This document shows positions 1-12,120 of a stretch of 64,000 bases of DNA, piece after piece (within the stretch, counting starts at the first letter, position 1; every line of letters starts with the position of its first letter). The notes below the pieces were generated by a model. That model did not search any database. It was not told where the DNA came from and saw nothing but the letters and a program-made list of their open reading frames with translations. Source of the DNA: Cunninghamella blakesleeana (taxonomy: Eukaryota; Mucoromycota; Mucoromycetes; Mucorales; Cunninghamellaceae); the NCBI GenBank assembly GCA_017871115.1, contig JAFCIZ010000004.1:372001-436000 (forward strand), in the 5' to 3' direction. The translations under genes and the position numbers were made by a program.

Positions 1-462
1 TTACGGAATCATGCTTTTATTTATTATTGATTATAAAATTTAATAGCTTTAGGAGATGATATAGCTCATGTTTATACATTGAATATATAAACTCTGCTCT
101 GCTGTATCTACTATTGACCTATCTGACCTAAGGAGGTTAATATCTTTTTCAGTTTTAATTCACTTTATATTCTAAACCTACAAATAGATTCTAATTTAAT
201 TTATCAGCCTGCGTTATTGAATCGCCTATCTTGAATAATCACCTTATACCAGTAATTAGTTTGACGTTTTTTATAAACAGATTACAAAAGTTGAAATATA
301 TGAAGATGGTGCATGATTCATAAATGTAAAAAAAAAGAAACTCCGCTACCCAAAATTTCAAATGTAATTTTAGTTCTTTTTTTTCGTTCCCTTTTTTCTT
401 TTTCTTTTTATTTTATGTAAATATAATCTGTTTGGCAAATATTGCCATCTAATAAAATAAAT
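1..462. other. Intergenic, upstream of VPS52
   Basis: No coding exon is recognisable on either strand. The last 100 bases before the VPS52 start are a T-rich tract, as in many promoters of this window. No RNA gene or clear repeat is seen. Confidence 0.5.
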
Positions 463-2509
463 ATGTCTAAACCATTACCACTATTACCAAATAATGAAGA
501 TTCACCAAAAATTAATAATGATATACCTATAGCATTAAAAGAACTCGACCTTATACTTCAAGATTCACCTTCTCTATCTAATAATACCAAAAATAGTGAT
601 AGCAGTTTTGTAAGTTCCCCAATATTATTGTTAATATATAGAAAATGAAAATATTTTAAACAATAATTTATATAATAGAATTTTTTTTATAAATACAGTT
701 TTCCTTTTTATATATATATATATATATATTTTATGAATAGTCAACTAATTCTGATGAAGATTTACAGGACACTATTGATGATGATTTATTTGGAGACATA
801 TCCTTCGATGAAGTAGATGGTAATAATACAAAGATATATGGAAAAAGGAAAATAAAAAATAATCATAGTTTAATAAAAACTATTTAATAATCTTTACATC
901 CCTCTTTTTTTTTATTATTATTTTATTTTACTATAAAAAAAGATAGAATATCAGCTTTCCAAGAGGATGAATTTGTGCGACAAGCTTTAGAAAAAGGTAT
1001 CGATCTACGTGAATATGCTCGTGAAATTGAACAACAAAAAGGCCTGGTTCAAAAGGATTTGGAAAATGATTGTAAGTATAGAAAGGAAATTAGAGTAATA
1101 ACAATAGTAATAATAAACTTTAATTCATGAAATCAGTATCTTATACACATATGTTTATGTATTAGATGTACAGCACATAGAATCATTTGTCGATTTACAT
1201 TCAGAAATCAGGGTAAGCAATATAGTGTAAATAATAGGATTATAAATAAAAGATAATTGTATATACATCATTAATAAATGATATGAATATTTATAGTCAT
1301 GTGATCAAGTACTGGAAACTATGGAAGAATTATTAAATGTATTTCAAAGTGATCTTGGTAATATTAGTGGGGAAATCAAAAACCTTCAAGAGCGATCAAC
1401 TGAAATGAATATTAGATTAAGAAATAGAAAAGTAAGGTTATATTAATATATATATATATATATACAAGATGTTAAAATATTACAATTATCTCACGATTAT
1501 ATATATTATATTATTTTAAAATAGGCAGTGGAAACAAGACTAGGAAAAGTGCTACAGGGCATGGTGATACCTCCATATGTTATAAAGTAATAATGATAAT
1601 AATGATAATGATTTTGGATATTGTATCCATTTTATTTATGTTTATTTTTTTATTGTTTAGAAAAATTACTGAAGGCGAAGTGGATGAAGTATGGTTACAA
1701 TATCTCTTAGGTGTCAATAAACAAATGAAATTCGTAAAAACAAACCAAAACAAACCCATTAAATCATTAAGAAATGTTGGACCAGAACTAGAAAAACTTC
1801 GACTTAAAGCAGCATCAACCATACGTGATTTTTTTGTATCAAAAATTCATTCCCTTTGTGTACCTAATACAAATATTCAAATCATGCAACAATCAGTATT
1901 TCTGAAATATAAAGAGTTACATTACTTTGTATTGGAACGTCATCAGGATGCGGCGGCTGAAATAAAGCAAACTTATATCAACTCCTTACGATGGTACTTT
2001 CATAATCATTTTGATAGATATGCTAAAGGATTATCTAAATTACAGGTAATCACATATATATATATATATATATATTATATCAATATATATTCAATATTTA
2101 ATAACTATATAAAATCATATATATACTATATTTATATTTAGACCTTAACAGCTGATAAGTCAGATCTTATTGGTGTTGAAGAACATACCCGAAAAAGTGG
2201 GGGATTGTTCAGTAGTAGTAAATTGGTGCTTAAAGATAAAATGAATTTGTTTGCTTTAGGTGATAGAATGGATACGCTTCGTTTACAAGAGCCTGGTGTC
2301 ATCTTAGTACATGTAGCTGAAGATAAAGATATGCGTTATCAATTTGAACAACTCTTCCGTAGTTTCAATCTCACTTTAATTGATAATGCAAGCTCTGAAT
2401 ATCTCTTTATTTATGAATTTTTTTCAAAGGACCCGTCGAAGGCAGCCGATAGTGCAAAGTCTATTTTCCAGCAAATCTTCGAACCAACAGAAAAAGTAGG
2501 ATTGGTAAG

Positions 2510-2577
<68 letters not shown>

Positions 2578-2996
2578 ATATTAAATTTAATTTACATATA
2601 CTTATCTATATAAATACATATAAATACATTTATTTATTTAATAATAGAACTTTACAAAGGCTTATGTTGAATTGTCTTTTGATACGGTTGGGATATTATT
2701 ATGTATTAGAATCAATACACAATTAGCATTAGAATTACAACGACGACATGTACCAGCTTTAGAAAGCTATACTAATTCCACAAATATGTTACTTTGGCCA
2801 CGTTTTCAATACTTGATGACTATGCATATTGATAGTTTACGAAAAATTTCAAATAATAAATCTTTACTTAGTGGCATAAAAGATATTCACCCCCATTATG
2901 TAGGCAGTATACTTTTTTTTTTAAAAAAAAAAAAATAGATGCATAATTTAGTAGTTATAATATACTAATTTTATACCTTTTTTTCTTTTCTACTCT

Positions 2997-3031
<35 letters not shown>

Positions 3032-4046
3032 CAAAAGATAACTCGTAGATATGCTGAATTTGCAGCCTCTTTATTAGTACTAAATGATGGATATGATGAT
3101 GCCATTCTGACTAACAGGTAGATAATATATATTAATATATATATATATATATATATATTTAATCAATTTTAAATTCTTTTTTTTTATTGTTGATATTAAT
3201 TTTTATGCTTATTTATATATGTTTTGTTAAATGGATTTTTTATTAGCGTACAAAAACTTCGTAATGAATTTGAAGCTCTATTATCGAGAATGGCAAATGA
3301 ATTTTCAGATAATTTAAGAAAAACAGCTTTTATGATTAATAATTATGATCTCATAGTTTCGGTATTTCAGGTAATTCTTTTTAATTTACCTCTGACAAAA
3401 TATAAAATAAGAGCAAAGGGCATGATTGAAAAAAAATATATTAATATTTGTTTTTATTATTATTGCAATTAATTTTTTTTAAAAAAAAAATCATTATAGG
3501 AAGCACATAATAGAACTGTAGACATAGAATTAGATCACGTAAAACAAATACTATCTTTACATATAAGTGCATTTGTGGATGAACAGCTTAAACCTTATTT
3601 TGGTGGAATGGTAGCCTGTGTTAAACAATGGGAAAATAAATCACAAATTGGAAAAAAGGAACAATGTAATATAAGATTAATACGTAAAAAAAAAGAACAA
3701 AAAGAGAAAGAGATTAAAATGAAATGCCTTCTAATCATTTTTACTCTTCTCTTATTTATTGAATTACATAGCCGAATTGGAACGTGTGGCTGAATTAGAG
3801 CGAATATCTGCTCAATTTGCTCAATCATGGCGTACCTCTATTTCATCAATTAATTCATCTGTCATTCAGTATTTTTCTAATTTTAAAAATGGCACCACTG
3901 TCCTACACGCTGTATTAGGTCAACTTATTGTTTATTATACCAAGTTTGTGGATATTTTGGATGATTGTAAAATGACGAACAGATTACAACCTATTAGCGT
4001 ACAAACCGTTATGGTAGAAATCAAAAAATTTAGAAGTACCTTTTAA
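463..4046 (+). CDS. VPS52: Vps52, GARP/EARP tethering complex subunit
   Basis: Thirteen exons: 463-609, 741-819, 943-1071, 1166-1212, 1297-1431, 1525-1586, 1661-2045, 2142-2504, 2648-2899, 3038-3117, 3247-3370, 3500-3665, 3772-4046, giving 747 residues, close to the usual size of the family. The N-terminal 50 residues are polar and Ser/Asn-rich. A coiled-coil segment follows (exons 3-6), then the conserved Vps52/Sac2 core: KLRLKAASTIRDF, then LKYKELHYFVLERH, then YINSLRWYFHNHFDRYAKGL. A second conserved stretch (LLWPRFQYLMTMHIDSL) lies in exon 9. Known role: Vps52 joins Vps51, Vps53 and Vps54 in the GARP complex, which tethers endosome-derived vesicles at the trans-Golgi network. Exon 3 uses an AAAAAAG acceptor; the TAG four bases downstream would break the frame. 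Introns hold long A, T and AT runs. The exon 12/13 junction is the least certain. Confidence 0.92.
2511..2574. repeat. T12-A52 homopolymer junction in a VPS52 intron
   Basis: About twelve T run directly into about 52 A within the intron between exons 8 and 9. It is the longest of many T(n)A(n) junctions in the window. The exact length may be affected by sequencing or assembly of homopolymers. Confidence 0.9.
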
Positions 4047-4511
4047 CTACATACTTATATTGTATAAAACTATCACTAAAATTATTAATATCATTATTTA
4101 TTGATGTAAAAATAATAATAAAAAAGTAATGACCAGCAAACAGCAATCAATATATATATATATATATATTTAGTAACTTTCATAAAATTTTCTATTGACA
4201 AAAAAAATAAATGAGATAAAAATAAAAAAAAATAAAAAAAATTCAAACTATACAAATATACATATTAAATGTTGATATTCTAAAACAACCCAATAAAATA
4301 ATGATGGATGATAACTATAATGATAATATAAAAATAAATAACAATGATAATAATAAAAATAAAAATAAAAAAAACAATGACAAAATGATAATAAAAATAA
4401 ATTTTTGAAAGGCGAATATTCAGTTTTTTTAATACCCAATCGATGTATTTTGATAATTAAAAAAAGAAAAAGAGAAAAAAAAAAAAAAAAAAGGAGGTTA
4501 AACGAAGAGAA
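4047..4511. other. Convergent 3' region between VPS52 and the cyclin gene
   Basis: AT-rich sequence with a short (AT)n run near 4150-4170 and several poly-A stretches. No coding exon is seen. The two flanking genes end toward each other here. Confidence 0.5.
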
Positions 4512-5963
4512 TTAATTTGATGATTTTTCAGTTGTTGGTACAGTTGAAGGTGAAGCACAAGGAGGGGTAGGTAATACTGAACGATCCGTAGAAGACTGTG
4601 TTGTTTGTGATTTGAAATTATTATTATCATAACTGCTGTTATTATCGCATTTATTATTACTATTGTCTGATTGAATAGGGATAGAGTTTGAAGAATGGAT
4701 TGTAGTATTATCAGTATTCAAGCTATTACTATGCTGATCAAATATTCTCGAACTCGGCCTTTTAAATAATCGGTGTTGATCAATTTCATCTGATTTTCTA
4801 CTTAAATCCTTCATAGAAGTCGTTGTTTTTGGTGAATTATTTGTAGTGCTATCATAATCAGTCATTGTTGTATCATTTGATAAACTGTTTTTATTGATTG
4901 TCAGATTTTGAGCAGCATTATTGATATGTGATGTATTAAAATCAGTACTGTTTTTTGTAATAGGTTGATTAGAATTTAATGATTCTACTTTCATGGTGGA
5001 TGGATTATAATTGTTACGATGATGATGATGGTGGTGATGTTGTGTGGTATCAGATTTTGTTATATCATTTTGATTGGATATTTCATTTGTATAAAGCATT
5101 GGTTTATCTACATTTCCTTCATGCTCTTTCATCCAATGCAATAATAATTGATCGCCATAATACTGGAATTCTTCAACAGTGACAAAAAGATTATAATTGT
5201 TTAAAGCTAAAAATTCAAGTTCAAGTACGTTTAATTCTGATACAGGTAGACCTCCAACCTAATATAACCAAATAACAAGAAAATATACATTTATATTATT
5301 ATTACTTTGCCATAAAATATTTATTTATATACCCATATATATGTACGAATATGATTTTTATGATCCTTTATTTATAATCTTTTTTTTTCCTACCTTAGCA
5401 TAACGGGTATTCGTAAAAAAAACATCAGAGAACAGTTTACTAGCTATCATTACTCCAGCAATAATTAAACGATGGATATTGAACGAATCTATTTTTAAAG
5501 GTACAGGTCTTGATGGGAGTGCAGGCTTGGACATACGATCAAAATAGACTAAAATGGCCAAAAAACATTCATTTGCACAAGGACAATATTTTAATATACG
5601 TGTTAAATAAGCTTGGATAGAAATACCAGGTATAGAACGTGCATAAAAACAAGTATAAATATTTGTTGTTGATGATCTTCGAGATGAAGTAGACGAAGAA
5701 GAAGAAGTGGATCTATGAATTTGATTATTATTACTATTGGTATTGCTACTATTACTATCTACTGGCTGTTGCTGTTGTTCATTTGTTGCATTGTCTTTAT
5801 TAGATTCCGATATGGCACTATTATTATGATGGGATGGTTTATTATTTGGGTGTAGTGTTTCGTTTACTTTGATAACCTTTTCCAATAATGATGTAATTAG
5901 TTTAATAGTATCTTTTGTTGGATGAACAGCAAGATCAAAATGGAATGGTTGTAGCGTTTCCAT
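4512..5963 (-). CDS. PHO80/PCL-type cyclin
   Basis: Two exons on the complement, 5963-5394 and 5258-4512, encode 438 residues. The PHO80-family cyclin fold is clear: LITSLLEKVIKVNE near residues 18-31; YARSIPGISIQAYLTRILKYCPC before the intron; LAILVYFDRM; FNIHRLIIAGVMIASKLFSD; then across the splice site YAKVGGLPVSELNVLELEFL. Family members bind a Pho85-like CDK and act in phosphate, glycogen or polarity signalling; the particular branch cannot be assigned here. A Ser/Asn/Gln-rich loop of about 60 residues sits between the first helix and the YARSIPG block, inside the cyclin fold. The C-terminal half after the fold is a low-complexity Ser/Thr/Asn tail with a seven-His run. The intron is 135 bp with canonical ends. 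Confidence 0.9.
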
Positions 5964-6334
5964 GATATGAACAAAAAATAAAGTAGCTAAACTAGTATAT
6001 AAATATATAAAAATATATATTTGTGGGTGTGTGTATTTATAAATAAACGATTATTATATAAATATGTATTTATATAATAAGTTTATATATATATATAATA
6101 TTTTATAATTTAAAAATAATGAAATAGGAAAAGAAAGGGAAAAAGGGAAACTATTCTAAATTTTTTTTAAAAAAAACTAGATGGAGTTTAAAAATCGTGA
6201 TAACTGAATTTATAACGGTAAATTTTTATTGTGGATCAAATACAAGATAATACTTTTTATTATTATATTAAGTGGTCATAACCATCATACCACTTTTATT
6301 ATACATTAATAAAATCTATGCTATTTTTTTTAAA
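5964..6334. other. Intergenic, upstream of the cyclin gene
   Basis: Promoter side of the minus-strand cyclin gene and 3' side of VMS1. It holds AT runs and a T(8)A(8)-type junction near 6162-6176. No coding exon is seen. Confidence 0.5.
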
Positions 6335-8771
6335 CTATTTTTTCTTCATTCTTTCTTCAGCAGCTCTTGCTCTTTTTTCTCTTTCCAATCTCATTCTTGC
6401 TTCAGGTGACATATTTGCTAGATTGACTTGATTATCTCGTAACGCACGTGCCATTGGATCCAATACATGTCCATTCTTTGATTGTTTTTTCTTTTGATTT
6501 TTTGTTGCCATTAATTTAGCTTCTAACTGTTCAGCCTTTTCTTTTGCTAATCTTTCATCTTCTTTTTGTTGACGTTCTTGTTCAATCAATAACCTTTTTT
6601 CTTCTTCACGAGCCTTTTTCTTGCGATCCTTTTCCATCTGTTCTTTTTCAGCTTCTAATGAAAGTGCACTAGGTACTCGAGCATCCATCAACCAAGACCA
6701 TTTATCAGGTAAATCATACATACATCGTCTAAAAGCATTTCGTGTTTCTTTATCTTTAGCCATTTCATAAGCAGTTTTGCCTATATCATTTTTAATCGTT
6801 GGATTTGCATTATGCTCACGTAATAATAATGAAACTAATTCAGGGTGCCCATGTGCTGAAACAATATGTAAGCCTGTTGGTGACCGTGAATATTCATTAG
6901 TTTCACCATGTTCAAAAATCATACCAGTTACTGGAAGTTCAGGATGATTGTTTATATATGATCGTACTACGTTGGTTTTTCCTTGTTTTAATAATGCTAA
7001 ATATTTGTCCAAAACTGGGTCCATTTTTGGAATATTTATTTCCTCGGATTTATCGTCTTCTAATTTAGCTCCTGTCAATTTTGATTTGACTTTTTCTAAT
7101 TGTTGTCGAACACGATCTTCGCGTTCTCTAAGCTGCTGTTGATGTTTTATTAAAGTATTTTCATCCATTCTAATTACCTTTAAAGTGCTTAACTCTATAT
7201 ACACTCGACGTATTTCACTTAATGTTGGTCTTCTAGTAGTAAATGGAATACTGTTTATTTTAGGGTTATCTAATCAATCAATTTTTTTTTTTAAAAAAAA
7301 AAAACATTGTCAATAATTAATATATGCATATACATATATATACTTATTATTATTATTATTTTAATACCTTTTTTAAGAATAGCACCTTCATAACCGTAGA
7401 TGATTTTTTTATTTCCACTAGGTGCATGAATCAATATTACTTCACTTTGATCAATATATTTTTTCCATTGATTTAATAATTCACGAATGTCCTAATAATA
7501 ATAATAATATACATTAATATACATTAAGTTCGAATATAAATTATATAAAAAATAATATATAAATTATTTTATTACCTGTTGCAAAGCCATTTCATTGTAT
7601 CTTCTGATTTGAGCGCCAGCTGAGTTTGCTTTTCCTTTACCACTATCATTGGCAGATTGCGAACCACCTTGTTTTCTTCGTGCTATAATAATAGATTAGA
7701 TTTTGATTATTATTAATTTTATTTATACAAGAAAATAACTCGTAAATTCATTTTTATTTGTTATTATAAACATTATTATAAGCTTACTTGTATATCTATG
7801 GAAAGTTTTATGAGTAAGGATATGCACTTGCTTATTGAGTTGTTGTTCCAATATACCTTGACTTTTATTTACATCTATAATGGCACCAGCAAAATGGCCA
7901 CCACCCATCATTAAGATGGTCCATAAACGAGGTCCACTTGTATTACTATTTTGCAATTTCTGTACAGCTTCATTATTACCAACAGTTGGGTTGTTTAATA
8001 AGGTGCGGTATATACCTAAATGAAATGGAATGGATGTTATAGAAGGAACCGTAAACCACGTCATAGAAGTATCTTTTTTATGTAATTTAGATTTCAAATT
8101 AGATAATGTGGTTGCAACTTGATCCTCAATAGCCTGTGCTTCTTCTATCGCTAATTTTTGTTTTCCAACTAAGGCCGCCACTTTATCGCTATCATGCTTT
8201 CTATCTTCTTCTTCATCATCATTTTCTTCGCCACTGTTCTCGTCTTCTTCATCATTATCCTCGGATTCGGATCCCGAGATACTATCGCTAAGATCTAATA
8301 TATATATAAAAATTATAATTAAAAATAATTTTAATTGAATATATATCTGTGTATGTATTTATATAATAACATTTATATACCTTGTAATAAATCTTCAAAT
8401 TCTGATAAAGATACAGGAGATTGCTCAAATAACACTTTACGTTTAATATTATAACGATGCCAGTCCGTTGAAAAATGATCGCGTTGTTGTTCTCGGTTAA
8501 TGAATATTTGTTGACATGTACTACAAGAAAAAGTTTCTTCTTCGTTATTATTATTAGTTGTTTTCATTTCATTTTGTTGTTTATTTAATTTTTCTAAATT
8601 ATTTTCATTGAGTTGTTGTATTTGATAGTATGCTGCGACATCATCAACTGTTTGTCCCACTTTTTGATCTTCGAGGGGTACTAAGGCTGTTAATAATTCT
8701 TGTGGAAGTGAAAATATATAAAATTGATTTTCATCAAGTAAGTCTGGCTGAAATGTTGCTTTGTTAGGCAT
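6335..8771 (-). CDS. VMS1: Vms1/ANKZF1 peptidyl-tRNA hydrolase of ribosome quality control
   Basis: Five exons on the complement (8771-8381, 8294-7788, 7682-7576, 7491-7368, 7269-6335) encode 687 residues. A C2H2 finger (Cys83, Cys86, His99, His105) is followed by an acidic linker and the VLRF1 domain (about residues 225-425). The VLRF1 domain contains GGSQ at 305-308; the Gln of this motif is the catalytic residue known in the family. Ankyrin repeats (TGLHIVSAHGHPELVSLLL) and a charged coiled coil follow. The C-terminus carries R673-x5-A679-A680-x2-R683, an exact VCP-interacting motif (RX5AAX2R). Known role: with Cdc48/p97, Vms1 releases stalled nascent chains from tRNA on 60S subunits and protects mitochondria from CAT-tailed products. 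All domains expected of an active enzyme are intact. The divergent neighbour at 9005 starts only 233 bp away, so the two may share promoter DNA. Confidence 0.95.
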
Positions 8772-9004
8772 TATTTTGATATAATAATAATAAAAGTGTA
8801 TTAATGTGTAAGGGTGTAAAAAATTAAAAATTAAAAAATTAAAAATGAAAGAAAAGGGCAATAAAAAATTCAGAACTTAAATAAAATTTGAAAAAATTTC
8901 GAACCATTTTTTTTTAAACTCAAAATTTTATAAATCAAACCTAATTTTTTTTTTATTTTCGCTTTGCAATTTTTTTTTTTTTTTGTTTTATCCACTTTGA
9001 TGTT

Positions 9005-9223
9005 ATGGGAATACATGGTTTGACTTCATTTATGACAAATAACTCTAAATTAGGAGTAGATCATTCTTGGAATTTAAATAACTCGAAAAAAAATAATGAA
9101 CATCTAATATTCGATGGAAATGCTTTTGTTTTTTATTACGCCTTTAAATTTAGACAACACTGGACTCATGGAGGTATAAAAATTATTATTTGAAGAATGA
9201 AGGATAATAAAAATCTACACACA

Positions 9224-9254
<31 letters not shown>

Positions 9255-11388
9255 CATATACTATGTTCTTAGTTACCGAGTTATGTTTTCCATTTCTATT
9301 TAATATTGCTTAGGACAGTATAATGATTTTGCTAAAGTTATTAGCCTTTTGATCAACAAGTTACATAGCTTTGGTTTTCAGCTGATTTTTTTATTTGACG
9401 GAGCACTACCTGAGGCAAAAGAAAATACACGACTTAAAAGATATAAAAGCTATATTGAAAAATTGTCAGCAGTATTAAATAATCTCTCTCAAATTGATAC
9501 CTCAAATAAACAAAACCCTTCTGCAGTAATTACTAATGGGCCACAATACAAGCGTGATCTATATATCATCCCACCACTTACAATAGAAGTATGCATTCAA
9601 ACTCTTCGTGAACTTAATGTAACAGTAATGATAAGCTCTGAAGAAGCTGATGGGCTAGTTGTCCAATTAGCACAAGAAAAAAATGGCTATATTATTTCTC
9701 TAGATTCTGACATGTATATTTACCCTCATTCTGGGAAAGGATATATACCACTTGATTCATTAAAAATACCAACTATCAATAGTAATCATACTAATACAAT
9801 AACAGCCAAAATTTATCAACCTGAAAAATTAGCAAACTTTTTACAATTAGATAAAAGTTTATTACCTCTTTTTGGTTCTTTACTCGGCAATGATTATGTA
9901 AATATACAAGATATAAAACACCCTATCATGAATTGGTGTTCTACTAATTCAGGATTTCAAGTCAAAAAACAAGGTGCAGCACAATGGCCAAAGTATGTAG
10001 CAGAATTTTTACGATGCATAAATCAACAATCGATCCGTAGCCACCCTTCTTTATCCATTATCGACACTGTTGTATCTCACCTTCGACCTATTATATTAAA
10101 TAACGGATCAGCGAATAAAAAAGAATTTGCAGAAAACTTGGGAAACCTACTTGTTGAATCGGTATATAGATATGATTCACAGAGCTTACTGTTAAAACAT
10201 TCCGTTTATTCTTCGGCGGTAACATCAACATCATCAACAATATCACTTTATAACAATTGTGTATTGGCAAATATACAAAGGAGTCGGCAGATATTAGATG
10301 TTATCACAACACACACTTTTTGGACTGGCATTTATATCGAAGATATCCATCTAGATTCTAGCTGGAATATAAGTGGATCACTAAGGCAAGCAATGTACGG
10401 GTTACTAAATGTGGAAATAGTTAAAGAGTATATACGTGAAAAAGGTCACATGACTGTAAAAGAAGTTCCATCAACTAAAATGGCACTGATAACATCAAAT
10501 TTAAATGAAGAAAATGATTTAATAACAGCTCATAAACATCTATTAATAAAGTTACACCACGGTCCATCTAACATTCAAAAATTTGAAAATCAGGTACCAA
10601 CTTCTTTACAGCCACTTGTACTATGTCTACGCTATTTTATTCAAACTTCTTTTAATAATAATCAACCTCTTGCCAATCATGAAGTGGTAGCTATTTTAGT
10701 CGCTAGTATGGTCAATTTATTACCAGAAACATTGCCAAGTGAATTTAGTATAAATGATGCGCCAACTGCTCTAATCGATTCGTCTACTGATCCATTTAAA
10801 GAAAATCAAAAAAATTTAGCTATTCCATCATTAAAAATAAGGTCTATTCATTTAATATCACAATGGCAACATATTATCCTTAGTTCCCATTATTTAGCAC
10901 AAATCTTATTAACGACATCGTCATTATCGCCCACTATTAAACATAATCAACAAAATCAAGAAACAATAAATATTCATTTCATGCAAACAGGTGTATTAAC
11001 TAATGTCGTGAATGGCATCATCCTGCATACTTGTTTACAATTAGGACGATTAGGTGCAAGCATGGGAAAAATGATGTTGGGAGCTTCTACAGAATGGATT
11101 CAATTATTTGAAACTCTGTATGATCAAGTTATAGCCGATGAATACGATCAAAAAGTGGAAAAAGTATTTGATTATGAATTTACAAATAAACTTACCAAAG
11201 AAGGGGAACAAGTGTCATGGATGAAAAATAGCATATTAAAAAAAATAGATAATAAAACTAAAAAGAATATATCACCTTCCTCTGTCAATAAAATTAGAAA
11301 TTCTAAATATTCATCTCAGTATAATGGTACAAATAAAAATAGATCAGTTATTAATGCATTTAATGTACTTAGTTTGGATGATGAATAA
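9005..11388 (+). CDS. Asteroid-type XPG/FEN1-fold nuclease-like protein (ASTE1 homologue)
   Basis: Two exons, 9005-9173 and 9314-11388, encode 747 residues. The protein starts MGIHGLTSFM, the usual N-terminus of XPG-fold proteins. It keeps the metal-binding positions of the fold: FDGNAF (first Asp), LFDGALPEAKENTRLKR (second Asp and helical arch base), SEEADGL (Glu/Asp pair) and SLDSDMYIY (Asp-x-Asp). The arrangement EAD rather than EAE, and the following TLRELNV...EKNGYIISLDSD pattern, resemble Asteroid/ASTE1 more than FEN1 or MKT1. The long C-terminal half is poorly conserved. Human ASTE1 is reported to be a structure-specific nuclease in DNA-repair pathway choice; whether this protein is active is inference. 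The basic C-terminal tail could serve nuclear import or DNA binding. Confidence 0.8.
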
Positions 11389-12120
11389 TAATTTTGCAAT
11401 AAAAAAAATAAATTTATGCTTTTACAACTTTTTATTTTATTCTTTTTTGGCAATAGTTAGTAACCTCAAAAATGAAAATCACTCTTTTCTTTACTTTTTT
11501 TTTTTTTATTCAGTGCCCCCTTCGCGTAAAAAAATTTTTTATTAATCTGAGTTTATTCAATGTTTTGAACTTATTGTCAAATATTAGTATTTCTACTGAT
11601 ATTACTATTATTATTATTAATGATTATCATTTACTTTATTCTATTTTAATAATATTTTATTAAGGTTTGTAGTAGAAAAAAGTAAACAAAAAAGTGATAG
11701 AAAGAAGTAAAAGTTCCTCTATAGTGTGTTAAATTGCAACCAGTATAAACTAATATATAATATACATGTAAATGCAGTCAAAAACGTCTATTATCTTGCT
11801 GATTTGAAAGTTAGAGACTCATCAAGACCAGATGTCTTTAGTGGAGAGAAGTCTAACAATAGCTAAAAAGCATCTGAGCCTCAAATATTGAGTAACCTAT
11901 TCCTTTGGTTGATTGAAATGCCGCTCTATATAAATTTAAATTCTCTCTTTTTTTTGCTCCTTTTTCTCTTTCCTAAACTTTAAAATATATTCTTTTTTAT
12001 TTATAAAAATATAAATAACATAGAAAACCTTTCAGTTGTGTATTTTTTTTTAAAAAAAATAAAAAAAAACTTATAATATACCAGTATTCATCATCGTTAT
12101 TTGTATGAAGTAATACGCCA
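11389..12120. promoter_or_regulatory. Intergenic with TATA box and pyrimidine tract before the Sec7 gene
   Basis: TATATAAA lies at 11937-11944, 177 bp before the Sec7 ATG, followed by a C/T-rich tract (about 11950-11985) typical of fungal promoters. A T(9)A(8) junction lies near 12041-12060. This arrangement supports the ATG at 12121 as the true start. The stretch around 11760-11930 is less AT-biased but shows no recognisable gene. Confidence 0.5.
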
